Positions 1 through 9,443 of a stretch of DNA of 64,000 bases are shown one piece after another (the stretch's first letter is position 1; every line of letters starts with the position of its first letter). The stretch is taken from assembly GCA_963835885.1 (NCBI GenBank), contig CAWIHF010000018.1, positions 39,515 through 103,514 of the forward strand, read 5' to 3'. The position numbers and the translations under genes are program-made. The DNA comes from Roseiarcus sp963835885. Its GTDB lineage: Bacteria; Pseudomonadota; Alphaproteobacteria; Rhizobiales; Beijerinckiaceae. Below the pieces are notes generated by a model. It had not been told where the DNA came from. It saw nothing but the letters and a program-made list of their open reading frames with translations, and searched no databases.

Positions 1-69
1 CACTTCGCCCACGCCCTGACTCGCCAAAACCTACGCCGCAGCCTGCCTCTCGCGCGAATTGCGGCAGGT

Positions 70-789
70 GTGGCGCAAGGGACTCACCTCAGGCTTCCAC
101 GCGCCATCAAACGGAGTCGCCACTTCCGGCGCGGTGTACTAGCCTCGTTGCGCGAATTGCGTGAGAAGCCGGCTGGCACGTTCCGAATAACAACCTCGGA
201 GCACGCGGCGCATGCCGTCTTGTGGCCGGCGCTCGAAAAGTTGCTGCCGAACTACCCTGACGTCCACGTTGAACTCGTCATCGAATCGGGTTTCACCGAC
301 ATTGTCGCGGAACGTTTCGACGCCGGAGTGCGGCTCGGCGAGTCGATCGCCAAGGACATGGTCGCCGTGCGTATTGGGCCGGACTTGCGCATGGCGGTGG
401 TGGGTTCGCCGGCGTACTTCGCGACGAATCCGAGACCGCGAACGCCGCATGATCTGGCTCGGCATAAATGCATAAATCTGCGATTGCCGACAGTCGGAGG
501 GCTCTATGCATGGGAACTGCAAAAGGGGCGGCGAGAACTCCACGTTCGCGTCGATGGACAACTGGTGTTCAACGATATCCCCATGATCCTGCGTGCTGCG
601 GCAGCGGGGTTCGGTCTTGCCTGCGTCCTCGACGACCAGACCGTGCAGATGATCGCCGACGGCAGGCTGGTCCGAGTGCTGGAGGACTGGTGTCCGCCCT
701 TTGCCGGCTACCACCTCTACTATCCGAGCCGGCGCCAGCCCTCCGCAGCGTTTTCGCTTTTGGTGGACGCCCTGCGGTACCGGGGGTGA
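70..789 (+). pseudogene. LysR-type regulator, effector-binding domain remnant
   Basis: The protein from about residue 25 onward is a LysR-family ligand-binding domain: it begins with the usual linker (LRELREKPAGTFRITTSEHA), continues through the periplasmic-binding-like fold (DIVAERFDAGVRLGE; MAVVGSPAYFA; GFGLACVLDD) and ends normally at a stop. The N-terminal winged-helix DNA-binding domain is missing. The frame is open back to the window edge, but those residues do not resemble a LysR helix-turn-helix or its linker helix. The GTG start is only the first possible one. I infer a regulator that lost its DNA-binding half by deletion or frameshift; a break just outside the window cannot be excluded. 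Confidence 0.7.
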
Positions 790-1210
790 TTGGCCAACTC
801 AGGTGTAGAGCAACATCGCGAAGCACATCGCATCAACTGCGTGGTCATGGTCAGGACGACAATTCATCGCCCATGGCGCATGTCGGAAATTGGCGCAGGG
901 CTTCCGTAGCGCCTACGCCCGCTTTCTGGAGTTCTCCGCCCGTAGGAGGCCGCTCTCGAAAGCCCGCAACGGGTCGGAAGCCGAAATTCAAACAGACCCG
1001 CTACCCGTCCGTGCAACGCAGCTTGGGCGCGACGAGCCGGTCCATGAGATGTCGTCATCACCGACCCGCCACGCGCTAGGCGACAGGCCTTGGCGCGCTT
1101 GATAGGCTCAAGCGTAGCCGTCGACTCGTCGAGCAGAATCGGCGCGACGTGAGTGATGCCGCGGCGCGGTCCGGCAAAACCGCGGAGAAGCACGCGGGGT
1201 CATTGCAGGG
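790..1210. other. No recognisable gene
   Basis: About 420 bases between the LysR remnant and the hsdM remnant. Short open frames on both strands resemble no family I know. The setting between gene fragments suggests further decayed coding sequence. Confidence 0.5.
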
Positions 1211-1404
1211 ATGAGCAACGGGGATCTCGGCTGGATCACCAATTTCATTTGGGGCATCGCGGACGATGTGCTGCGTGACCTACGCGGTATTTCTATAAGC
1301 CGCAGCCGCTGCGCCCACTCGAGGCGATCCGGGTGGACATCCTCGGGCTGGAGAAGGAAGCCGAGGGGCTGCTCGCGCGGATCGTGGGGACCGCGGCCGG
1401 ATGA
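1211..1404 (+). pseudogene. hsdM: Type I restriction methyltransferase HsdM, internally deleted
   Basis: The first 24 codons read MSNGDLGWITNFIWGIADDV and LRDL, matching the N-terminus of type I modification subunits. Directly after, in another frame (about 1285-1404), comes YFYKPQPLRPLEAIRVDILG ending LLARIVGTAAG and a stop, which resembles the C-terminal tail of the same subunit. Nearly all of a protein normally around 500-800 residues is gone, including the SAM-binding and catalytic motifs, so the copy is dead. The N-terminal match is clear; the C-terminal match is from memory of the family. The stop sits in an ATGA overlap, as expected for an operon with the next fragment. Confidence 0.6.
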
Positions 1405-1484
1405 CGGCTGTTGAATGCCGGCTTGCATAAACCGCCAATCCGTGGCCTTATTTAAGGCAGCCTTTATTAAGCGCCCGACTTGCC

Positions 1485-1721
1485 GGCAACGGACATCGCG
1501 TCCTCGAACAGCTCTATGAGCGTCCGATCGTGTCGGTGAACCAAGTGCGCGATCTAACCGGCACCACGTACCCGGCAGCCAATCAGCTGGTCGAGCGCCT
1601 AGTCAGGATCGGCGTCCTAGCGGAAATCACCGGGCAGGCCCGCAACCGCCGCTTCCGCTACGACGCCTATGTGCGGCTGTTCGATGAGCCGGACGCTAAC
1701 GCACCCGGAGCGGCGGCATGA
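1485..1721 (+). pseudogene. Fic/DOC family protein, C-terminal winged-helix remnant
   Basis: The frame reads GNGHRVLEQLYERPIVSVNQ followed by VRDLTGTTYPAANQLVERLV and ends ...RFRYDAYVRLFDE plus a short tail. This is the C-terminal winged-helix segment that follows the Fic domain in many Fic proteins found beside type I restriction genes. The Fic catalytic motif (HxFx(D/E)GNGR) and everything before it is absent. It ends in ATGA overlap with the hsdS remnant. It fits an hsdM-fic-hsdS operon now reduced to scraps. Confidence 0.6.
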
Positions 1722-2082
1722 TCGAGGGACTTCGCCAATATGCGAGGATGAAGGAGAGCGGGCTCCCTTGGCTCGGCCTTGTACCAGCGCATTGGGAGGT
1801 GCGGCGCAACGGCCGCTTGTTCGGTCCACGGCGAGAGAACGGTTTCCCGGACCTGCCCATCTTGGAGGTCTCAATCCGGACTGGCGTGCGCATCCGCGAT
1901 TTGGAAGTCGGCGCGCGAAAACAGCAGATGGCGGACCGATCGAAATATCAGCGAGCCGTTCGGGGCGACATAGCCTACAACATGATGCGCATGTGGCAGG
2001 CGCGGTCGGGATCGCGCCCTGGATGGGCTCGTCAGCCCGGCCTACGTCGTCGCACGGCCGTACCCGGAAACCGACGCCGCCA
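1718..2082 (+). pseudogene. hsdS: Type I restriction specificity subunit HsdS, N-terminal remnant
   Basis: The start (MKESGLPWLGLVPAHWEVRR after about 10 residues, then RGDIAYNMMRMWQ) is typical of the first target-recognition domain of HsdS. The frame then slips after MMRMWQ (GAVGIAP) and again into a frame reading DGLVSPAYVVARPYPETDAA, still HsdS-like. There it runs without a stop into an unrelated DUF433 tail. About 120 of the usual 400 or so residues remain, with two frameshifts and a deletion junction, so it cannot work. Confidence 0.7.
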
Positions 2083-2219
2083 ATTACGGCTATCTGGCGG
2101 CCGGCGCCAGCCGCGAGGAGATTCTTCAGGATTACCCATTGCTCGAAGCCGGCGACATCACCGCGGCGCTCGAATACGCGGCGCGGCAGAGCGATCACCC
2201 CTTGCTGCGCTTCAGCTGA
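2083..2219 (+). pseudogene. DUF433 antitoxin, C-terminal remnant fused to hsdS debris
   Basis: In frame with the last HsdS-like segment the sequence reads YLAAGASREEILQDYPLLEA then GDITAALEYAARQSDHPLLR and a stop. This is the second half of a DUF433 protein, a small helix-turn-helix family commonly paired with DUF5615 PIN-like toxins. Its first half has been replaced by hsdS sequence, so the junction near 2083 is a deletion fusion. The stop overlaps the next start as TGATG, the usual layout of the pair. Confidence 0.65.
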
Positions 2220-2530
2220 TGCGGTTTCTCGTCGACGCGCAATTGCCGCCGGCGCTCGCACGATGCTCACCGCCAAGGGGCACGAGGCCGAGCATGTCGC
2301 CGACCGGCAGATGCAAGCCGCGCCTGACGCCGCGATCTGGGACTACGCCTTGCAGACAGGGGCCGTCATCGTCACCAAGGTCGAGGATTTCGCGCAGCGC
2401 AAGGGTTTGACGGAAAGCGGCCCGCGGTCCTCTGGATCAGGCTGCCGAACACCCGGCGACGCGACCTGCTCGCCTGGTTCGAGACGGCGCTGCCGGATGT
2501 TCTGTCGGCGCTGGAGCGGTCGGCGATGTG
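2219..2530 (+). pseudogene. DUF5615 PIN-like toxin, frameshifted
   Basis: The start MRFLVDAQLPPALAR is the signature N-terminus of DUF5615 (Mut7-C/PIN-like) toxins. The frame then shifts to AKGHEAEHVADRQMQAAPDA with VIVTKVEDFAQRKGLTE, and shifts again to AVLWIRLPNTRRRDLLAWFE before losing similarity. A motif usually read as TKDEDF is TKVEDF here, so one acidic residue is lost as well. Predicted role before decay: toxin of the DUF433 pair just upstream. Two frameshifts and a degraded C-terminus make it non-functional as sequenced. Confidence 0.65.
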
Positions 2531-2823
2531 TCGGTCGACCGCGCGTTGCCGCTCGAGAGGATGGAGCCGGGCGGAGTGGCGCCGGAAATTGGGCGAATGA
2601 TCTCTCGAATGTTCGCCGCGCTGGCTCGGGACCGGGATGCAGGCGGACTCGGCGCCTCAGCGTAGCGGCTTCGGGATTGCGGGCGGGCGGCGGGACGGAC
2701 GAGGATTTCTTGGCTTGACCGCGAAGGCCTTCGGGCAGCAAGCTCGTGCAGCCCGCGTGGCGCCGGGGCCGCCACCCCCTCGCCCGGCGCAAGCGAGCAA
2801 CGGCGCAGCCGAAGGAGGATCCG

Positions 2824-3039
2824 ATGGCCGAAAGCGTCTATAAAGTGGTCGAGCTCGTTGGCACGAGTGAAAAGTCCTGGGAAAAGGCCGCCAAGGCGGC
2901 GGTCGAGCGGGCCAGTCAGAGCCTGAGAGACTTGCGCGTCGCCCAAGTCGTTGAGCAGGACCTGGTGATTGAAAAGGGCAAAGTCGAGGCCTTTCGCACC
3001 AAGCTCAAGGTTTCCTTCAAGTACGAAGGCAAGGACTGA
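2824..3039 (+). CDS. Dodecin flavoprotein
   Basis: A 71-residue protein (MAESVYKVVELVGTSEKSWE...) matching dodecins along its full length: the beta-alpha-beta-beta fold with the conserved VGTSEKSWEKAAKAAVERAS stretch and the C-terminal strand KVEAFRTKLKVSFKYE. Dodecins form hollow dodecamers that bind riboflavin or FMN pairs and buffer free flavin in the cytoplasm. The start is ATG at 2824, preceded by a strong AAGGAGGA site at 2812-2819; an in-frame start further upstream is unlikely. It stands alone, the only intact gene in the first 4 kb. Confidence 0.92.
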   Translation: MAESVYKVVELVGTSEKSWEKAAKAAVERASQSLRDLRVAQVVEQDLVIEKGKVEAFRTKLKVSFKYEGKD

Positions 3040-3428
3040 CGCGCCCCAGCGGGCCGCGAACAACGCGGCTCGCTGGGCTCCACAATCCGACCCTGCAGGC
3101 CTAAGGGGAGAAGCGCGCAGGTTTTCGGCAGAATGCAAACATGCGACGATTCCGCCGCGGGGAGGAGTGACATGGCACTTCGCCGACGAAACGGACCAAT
3201 CGCGCTCCGGGCCGCCGTTTTCCGTTGCGCCCTTGGCGTCATGTCGGGAGGCCGGCATTTGAAGGGCATGCGTCGTTTTCGCGGTTCCGCTTTTGTTGAC
3301 CAGTCCGACCGCCTCCGCGGCAAGCGCAAGCGGCAATGGCGCCAGGGTAATCGGGTGAAGAAGTAGGTGACAAACGGCGAAAGTGCTGAATCCATGACGG
3401 CTCTCTATTCGCATCAGAGGGGCGAGCC
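3040..3428. other. No recognisable gene
   Basis: About 390 bases between dodecin and the transposase fragment. Short open frames occur on both strands but none has a credible ribosome site plus family resemblance. Confidence 0.5.
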
Positions 3429-3779
3429 ATGGCCGAGGCGGCAGCCGACTGCGCGGCGTTCGACGAAACCGTCGTTTTTCTGAGTCATTTCAATGATCTG
3501 AAGGATCCTCGCCAGCAGGGGAAGGTGGACTACCCGCTGGAAGAGATCCTTCTCCTCTGCCTGATCGCCGTCCTGGTCGGCGCGGAGACCATCACCGACA
3601 TCGCCCTGTTCGAAAAGGTAGACCTTCTGCAAAGGCGTAGGGACAAACAAGGGGTGGAGGCAAGGCACAGTATCGGTGCGAGAAAGATCGGATGCCCGCT
3701 TCGGGCGGACACCAAGGCTTCCGTGGCAGCCCTTCTACGCCCGCTGTCTCGCCCGTTCCCGCCGTTCGCCCATTCCTGA
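3429..3779 (+). pseudogene. ISAs1-like (H-repeat) transposase, N-terminal fragment
   Basis: The first 65 or so residues (FLSHFNDLKDPRQQGKVDYP, LEEILLLCLIAVLVGAETIT, DIALF) match the DDE_Tnp_1-associated N-terminal domain of ISAs1-family transposases. After about position 3630 the reading frame is unrelated filler, and none of the DDE catalytic domain is present. No second inverted end was found nearby. A 5'-truncated IS relic. Confidence 0.7.
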
Positions 3780-4163
3780 CTGTCCGCGCGAGGACTAGGC
3801 GTAAGGCGGTTTGGCGGGGCGGCCGGCGCGCGGTCCGCGGGGCTCGCGCGACCTGACTGGCGGGCGATCTTCGCCCCGAAGATGGCGTGCGCTATCGACC
3901 CGAGGGTTGGGGACATGCCGGGTACGCCGGTTTCCGAGGCGATATGCGTCATAGCCGTCTGAGTGGATTCTTACAGCGTGAAGAATGAAATAGCCCCGAT
4001 CCGAAAGTCGAAATGCAAGGTTTTTGCGCTCCCGGAAAAAAGCGGAAAGACCCTGTCTGCCTTCCGGATGCGCTCCGAGCCGAACGAGAGCCGGGACGCA
4101 GCACGGGTGGCGCTGGTACCAAGCCGCCGGCGACGGCTACGCCAGACCGGGCGCATGAGCGGC
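3780..4163. other. No recognisable gene
   Basis: Spacer between the transposase fragment and the 3' end of the molybdopterin-binding protein gene. I see no gene, repeat or clear terminator in it. Confidence 0.5.
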
Positions 4164-4916
4164 TCAGAGCGGCTTGGCGTCGCTTCGCATCGCGGCCAGC
4201 ATCGCCTCGACCGCCTGCCGGGCGGCCGCGACAGCGTCCGGGTCCTTGCCGCGCACAACGATCTGATTGTTGAACCGCCCGTCCTTGAACGACGGATAGG
4301 AGCCGATCGAGACGTCGTGAAGCGTTTTGGCGATCGCTCCCAGCGCGTCGCCGTAGCGCCCCTCGGGGATCGACCCGGCCTCGATCGTCTCGACCGACAT
4401 CGTCGCGCCGGTCCGCATCGACTTGACCGCGACATCGAGCATCGCCTGCATGACCTGAGGCACTCCCGCCAGCACGAACACGTTACCGATGCGGAACCCG
4501 GGCGCCGTCGAGATCGGATTGGCGACGAGCTCGGCTCCGTCGGGAATGCGCGCCATGCGCCGCCGCGCCGGGGTGAAGTCGCCCGGGCCGTAGCGCTGCG
4601 CCATGAGGGCGAGGACCCGTGGGTCCTCGCTGATCGGCACGCCGAAGGCGCGCGCCACGGCGTCGGCGGTGATGTCGTCGTGGGTCGGGCCGATGCCGCC
4701 GGTGGTGACGACGTAGTCGTAGCGCGACCTCAGCGCGTCGAGCGCCGCGACGATCTCCTCCTCGACGTCCGGCACCACCCGCGCCTCGCTTACGTCGACG
4801 CCGATCTTTCCGAGATATTCGGCGATGTAGCCGATGTTGCGGTCCTTGGTGCGGCCGGACAGGATCTCGTCGCCGATGACCAGGATGGCGGCGGTGACTG
4901 TCGACGATCCGCTCAT
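4164..4916 (-). CDS. Molybdopterin-binding (CinA/MoaB-like) domain protein
   Basis: A 250-residue protein with a MoCF_biosynth fold in its first 170 residues: AAILVIGDEILSGRTKDRNI, then VVTTGGIGPTHDDITADAVA and NPISTAPGFRIGNVFVLAGV. These are the signature loops shared by CinA N-terminal domains, MoaB/Mog and the stand-alone competence-damage-like proteins. There is no CinA C-terminal nicotinamide-nucleotide amidase domain, so the exact reaction is unknown. The start at 4916 has a GGGGAGA site; the frame runs further upstream but with no support. It is divergent from map. Confidence 0.85.
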   Translation of the reverse strand: MSGSSTVTAAILVIGDEILSGRTKDRNIGYIAEYLGKIGVDVSEARVVPDVEEEIVAALDALRSRYDYVVTTGGIGPTHDDITADAVARAFGVPISEDPRVLALMAQRYGPGDFTPARRRMARIPDGAELVANPISTAPGFRIGNVFVLAGVPQVMQAMLDVAVKSMRTGATMSVETIEAGSIPEGRYGDALGAIAKTLHDVSIGSYPSFKDGRFNNQIVVRGKDPDAVAAARQAVEAMLAAMRSDAKPL

Positions 4917-5033
4917 GCCGGAATCTCCCCTCAAGTCGTAGGCGGCCGCCCGGAGCGCGCGCGAGCCTTGTGTTCTGCGCCCTGCAAAGCATATGTGTAA
5001 TCGCATCGGGCGGCGAGCGGCAAAGGAACTCCG

Positions 5034-5867
5034 GTGACGACATCAACGATATTCGTGCCTGCGGCGGAGAACGTGGCGCGCCGCAGCGGACAGATCCGCC
5101 TGCATGGGCCGGAAGATTTCGAGGGAATGCGCAAAGCGGGCGCCTTGGTCGCCGAGGCGCTCGATCTCATCGGCCCCCTGGTCAAGCCGGGGGCGACGAC
5201 GGCCAGCCTCGACAGGTTCGTGTTCGAGTTCGCCCGCGACCACGGCGCCTATCCGGCGCCCCTCAACTACCGCGGCTATCGCAAGTCGATCTGCACCTCG
5301 ATCAACCATGTCGTGTGCCACGGCATTCCCGACGACAAGCCGTTGCGGGACGACGACATCCTCAATATCGACGTCACCCTCATCGTCGAGGGCTGGCACG
5401 GCGACGCGAGCCGCATGTTCGCGGCCGGCGAGCCGCCGCGCCGGGCGCAGCGCCTCATCGACGTCACCTACGAGGCGATGATGCGCGGCATTTCCGCGAT
5501 CAAGCCGGGGGCGACCACGGGCGATATCGGCTTCGCCATCCAGACCTATGCCGAGGCCGAGCGATGCTCGGTGGTGCGCGACTTTTGCGGCCATGGGCTC
5601 GGGCGGTTGTTCCACGACGAGCCGAACATTCTGCATATCGGGCGCAAGGGCGAAGGGGCGCCGTTGCGTCCGGGCATGTTCTTCACCGTCGAGCCGATGA
5701 TCAACCTCGGCGGCTACGGGGTGAAGATCCTGTCGGACGGCTGGACGGCGGTGACGCGCGACCGGTCGCTGTCGGCGCAGTTCGAGCACACGGTCGGGGT
5801 GACCGAGACGGGTTGCGAGATCTTCACCCTCTCTCCGACGGGCGCCGACCGCGCCCCGGTTCGATGA
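5034..5867 (+). CDS. map: Type I methionine aminopeptidase
   Basis: A 277-residue cytoplasmic metallopeptidase that removes the initiator methionine from nascent proteins. It shows the full type I pattern: SICTSINHVVCHGIPDDKPL, the metal ligands in LNIDVTLIVEGWHGDASRMF (two aspartates), the histidine in CGHGLGRLFHDEP, and the glutamates in FFTVEPMIN and SAQFEHTVGV. The start is GTG at 5034 with AAAGGA just before it. The stop overlaps the radC start by ATGA, so the two are translationally coupled. Confidence 0.95.
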   Translation: MTTSTIFVPAAENVARRSGQIRLHGPEDFEGMRKAGALVAEALDLIGPLVKPGATTASLDRFVFEFARDHGAYPAPLNYRGYRKSICTSINHVVCHGIPDDKPLRDDDILNIDVTLIVEGWHGDASRMFAAGEPPRRAQRLIDVTYEAMMRGISAIKPGATTGDIGFAIQTYAEAERCSVVRDFCGHGLGRLFHDEPNILHIGRKGEGAPLRPGMFFTVEPMINLGGYGVKILSDGWTAVTRDRSLSAQFEHTVGVTETGCEIFTLSPTGADRAPVR

Positions 5868-6562
5868 CGACGGAATCCGGCGAGGATGAAGCAAAACACT
5901 ATCACGGGCATCGCGAGCGGCTTCGCGCCCGTTTTCTCGAGGCGGGCGCCGCGGCGATCGCCGATTATGAACTGGTCGAGCTGATCCTCTTCCGGGCGAT
6001 CCCGCGGATCGACGTCAAACCGCTCGCGAAGGAATTGATCAGGCAATTCGGCTCGTTCGCCGATACGATCGCCGCCGACCCCATTCTCCTGGCCAAGGTG
6101 GACGGAATGCGCCCGGCCGCGATCGTCGAGTTCAAGATCGTCGAGGCGGCGGTCAAGCGATTCGCCAAGGGCGCAGTGAGAAAGCGGCGCCCAATGGATT
6201 CGTGGAGCGAGGTCGTCGACTATTGCCGCACATCGATGGCGTTCGAGAACCGCGAGATGTTCCGCATCCTGTTCCTCGACAAGAAGAACGGCCTGATCGC
6301 CGACGAGGTCCAAGGCGCGGGCACCGTCGATCACACCCCGGTCTATCCGCGCGAGGTGATCCGACGGGCGCTCGAACTGTCCGCAACCGCAATCGTGCTC
6401 GTCCACAATCATCCTTCCGGCGATCCCTCGCCCTCGGCGCAGGATGTCGCGATGACCCGCGAAATCATGACGATCGCGAAGCCGCTCGGCGTCACGGTGC
6501 ACGACCACATCATCGTCGGCCGGGACGGCCACGCCTCCCTGAAGAGCCTTCGGCTCATCTGA
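5864..6562 (+). CDS. radC: RadC family JAB1/MPN-domain protein
   Basis: A 232-residue RadC protein. The N-terminal helix-hairpin-helix part (YELVELILFRAIPRIDVKPL) is followed by the MPN/JAB1 domain with the metal motif HNHPSGDPSPSAQD near the C-terminus and the upstream glutamate in EVQGAGTVDHTPVYPRE. RadC was once linked to repair of damaged replication forks, but its biochemical role is unsettled. Start: ATG at 5864, inside the map stop; a longer in-frame extension would run through map and is not credible. The map-radC pairing is common in alphaproteobacteria. Confidence 0.92.
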   Translation: MTTESGEDEAKHYHGHRERLRARFLEAGAAAIADYELVELILFRAIPRIDVKPLAKELIRQFGSFADTIAADPILLAKVDGMRPAAIVEFKIVEAAVKRFAKGAVRKRRPMDSWSEVVDYCRTSMAFENREMFRILFLDKKNGLIADEVQGAGTVDHTPVYPREVIRRALELSATAIVLVHNHPSGDPSPSAQDVAMTREIMTIAKPLGVTVHDHIIVGRDGHASLKSLRLI

Positions 6563-6599
6563 ACTCCCGCTGGCGATCTTTGCCGTGCGGTAACTCCCG

Positions 6600-6785
6600 A
6601 GCCTCCCGCCGCCCTCGCCCTGAGGAGCCCGCGAAGCAGGCGTCTCGAAGGGCGCTCATGGCCAGCGAGCATCTTTTTCGCCCGGCTCCGGGCCAGCGAG
6701 CATCCCCTTCGCCTAGCTCAGGGCAGGCTTTCGAGGCCCTTTGCCTTCGACAAAGGGCGCCTCAGGATGAGGTCGGTGGAACCGA
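6600..6785. repeat. Intergenic palindromic repeat (Rhizobiales type)
   Basis: The stretch near 6613 (CCCTGAGGAGCCCGCGAAGC, then GTCTCGAAGGGCG) and the inverted stretch near 6755 (AAAGGGCGCCTCAGGATGAG) form the two arms of the widespread intergenic repeat with CCTGAGG...CCTCAGG ends. Between them AGCGAGCATC occurs twice. No gene is seen in 6563-6982 otherwise. Possible folded RNA or terminator for radC. Confidence 0.6.
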
Positions 6786-6982
6786 ACCCCGCGGTCTTCG
6801 CCGCCTGCTTGGAGCTACGCCGTGAGTTGCAATGTCACGATGACCCTTGAAAACATGACGGCCGCAAGGCCGCTCGGCGTCACGGGGCTCGTCCGCAGCG
6901 CTTCCGTTGACCCCCGTGGTCGTTCGGCTACGATCGCGGAGTCCGGCGTAGGTCAAGAGTTTCGAATGCGATCGCCGATCCG

Positions 6983-9212
6983 ATGAACGTCTGGTCGAAC
7001 AATATCCTACGGAAATGGCGATCCTACATCCTGGTCGTCGTGGGCGCCTATGTCCTGACGCTGGGCTTCGGGACGCTCCTGTCGCCGGTCCGCGGCAACC
7101 TGGAAAACCTTGTTTTCGATCAGTACCAGCGCTGGCGTCCGAGGCCTTACAATTTCGATCAGCCTGTCCGCATCGTCGACATCGACGACGAGTTCGATCC
7201 ATCTTATTGGCCGGTGGCCATGGTCGCGTCAGACGATGGCCGACCTGGTCGATAATCTGTCCAAGGCCAAAGTCGCCGCCATCGGATTCGACGTTCTGTT
7301 TTCTGAGAACGAGCGATCGAGCGAAGACATGAAGGCCTGCGCCAAGAGCGCCGTCCACAGCGCCGACTGCGAGCAGCGCGCTGATGGGGATGTGACGTTC
7401 GCGCACGCGATCGCAGGTGGTCCCGTCGTCCTCGGCATCTATCTCACCGAGAGTCACAATGGCGCGCAGGCAAGCCTGACGACGAAGGCGGGGTTTTCCT
7501 TCGTCGGCGACCCGCCGATGCCCTTTCTCAACCAGATGAGAGGAGCGCTCGTTCCAATTCCTGTTCTTGCGGACGCCGCGAGCGGCCTCGGCTTTCTCAA
7601 CTGGTTGCCGGACAACGACCGCGTCGTTCGAAACGTGCCGCTTCTGCTCAACGTCAACGGCCAGATCCAGCCGAGTCTGGCGATGGAGGCGCTACGTGTC
7701 GCCCAGGGCGCGTCAGGCTATATTGTGAAATCGACGACCACTTTCGGAAATACCGCGGGCAAGAGCCAGGGCATCGAGGCGATCAAGGTCGGCGATGTGG
7801 TTGTTCCGGTCCAGGCCGACGGAGAACTGCGTGTGTGGTTCGCCGAGTCCGACCCCCGCCGATCGATCCCGGCCTGGAAAGTCCTCCAGCCCGACGCCGA
7901 CCTCACGGATCTCGCGGGCAAGATCGTCTTTATCGGCGCGAGCGCCTCCCTGCTCGGAGATATCGTCGCGACCCCGCTCGATCCGTCGACGCCGGGCGTC
8001 GAGGCGCATGCGCAGCTCATCGAGCAAATCCTCTCCGGCGTCACCTTGGAGCGGCCGGACTGGGCGCCGGGGGCCGAGCTCCTTGCCGGCGCCGCGATTT
8101 CGCTCGCGTTAGCGGCGGTTCTTCCGTTCGTTCCGATTTACGGGACCGCGTTGCTCGGCGCCGCCGCCGCCGCTCTCATGGGCTGGCTTGCCTGGTTTGC
8201 GTTCACGCGGCACGGGGTTCTGTTCGATCCCGTGGTTCCGGCAGCCTCTTCGGGCTTCGTGTTCCTTGCCGGCGTGGGCCAGCTTTACAGTCAAAAGCGC
8301 CAGCAGGTGAACGAGATCCGCTCGGCGTTCGGGCGATATGTCTCGCCCGCGGTGGTGGCTCGTCTCGCCGAACACCCCGAGCAGCTTCAGCTTGGCGGCC
8401 AACAGCGCGAACTGACCGTGATGTTCTGTGACATCCGGTCGTTCACGACCCTGTCCGAAGGTTTCACGGCGGTCGAGCTCTCGACCTTTCTCAACGAATA
8501 TCTGTCGCCGCTGACCGACATCATCCTGGAGGAGCAGGGCACGGTCGACAAGTACATGGGCGACGCCATCATGGCCTTCTGGAACGCGCCGCTCGACGAT
8601 TTGGCCCACGGGATTCACGGGGTGCGCGCGGCGCTCGAGATGCGCAAGACGCTGGTCCGGCTCAACGCCGAATGGAAAGAGCGGGCTGACAAGGCGGGGC
8701 GCACCTTCCGCCCGGTCAAGTTCGGCATCGGCCTCAACACCGGCGAATGCAGCGTCGGCAACATGGGCTCCGTGCAGCGGTTCGACTATTCCGCCCTCGG
8801 CGACGAGGTCAACATCGCTTCGCGGCTGGAAGGCTCGTCCAAGCAGTTCGGCGTCGACGTCGTGGCCAGCGCCGCCACGCGTGACAAAGCGCCGGAATTC
8901 GCATGGCTCGAGATCGACCACGTCAAACTCAAGAACAAGACGCGGTCGGTCGCGGTCTATGCGCTGGCGGGCGGCCACGAATGCGCGCAGAGCGGGGAGT
9001 TCCAGCATCTCCTTGCTCTGCACGACGACATTCTGAAGGCGTATCGGGCGCGAAACTTCCTCGCCGCCAAACAGATGGCTGCCGATGCGGTCCAGATCGC
9101 TCCCACCGAGGTCGTCGGGCTGTATCATTATTACGAGAGGCGGTTCGCTTCGCTCGCCGAGCAGAAACTGCCCGAAAACTGGGCGCCGATGATTGCGCTC
9201 GATGAGAAATAG
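6983..9212 (+). CDS. CHASE2-domain class III adenylate/guanylate cyclase (one frameshift)
   Basis: A membrane sensor cyclase of about 740 residues: an N-terminal transmembrane helix (YILVVVGAYVLTLGFGTLLS), an extracytoplasmic CHASE2 domain, three membrane helices around 8080-8290, then a class III catalytic domain (LTVMFCDIRSFTTLSEGFTA; the metal-binding DIRSF; VDKYMGDAIMAFWNAP; FGIGLNTGECSVGNMGS; YSALGDEVNIASRLE). It makes a cyclic nucleotide, probably cAMP, in the cytoplasm. A single extra T near 7191 moves the frame: one frame gives RIVDIDDE, the other continues SIHLIGRWPWSRQTMADLVD. Both sides fit the CHASE2 family, so this is probably an error or a very recent mutation. Confidence 0.85.
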
Positions 9213-9233
9213 CCGAGCTCCGCGCTGGATCGG

Positions 9234-9440
9234 TCAGAACGGATACCGCAGACCCACGCCGCCGTGGAATGTCGTGCCGACCTGGCCGCCGACCGTTCCG
9301 AGCGCGAATGCATCGATAACCATCCGATAGCCGACGCGAGCGCCAAAATAGGAAAAGCCCCCACCAGGGTGATTTCGTCGGTCAGGTTCCACCGGCCGTG
9401 GCCGCCGATCGCGTATGAGCCGATCGATCCGAAATGCAGA
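9234..9440 (-). pseudogene. Outer-membrane beta-barrel protein, C-terminal remnant
   Basis: On the minus strand the last codons read YFGARVGYRMVIDAFALGTV, then GGQVGTTFHGGVGLRYPF and a stop, with alternating residues and a terminal phenylalanine, as in porin-like or autotransporter barrels. One frame away, just upstream, is SIGSYAIGGHGRWNLTDEIT, which reads as the preceding barrel strands. The rest is replaced by the cytidylyltransferase gene, so this is a 60-70 residue relic with a frameshift. Confidence 0.6.
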
Positions 9441-9443
9441 ATG

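Noticed and set aside
3963..5000. A 345-residue open frame on the plus strand
   Set aside because: It lies antisense to the molybdopterin-binding protein gene, has the typical arginine/aspartate-rich composition of a shadow, and has no ribosome site.
4970..5863. A long frame upstream of and continuous with radC
   Set aside because: It is the shadow of map in another frame; the translated part is arginine-rich and unlike any family. radC starts at 5864 in the map stop.
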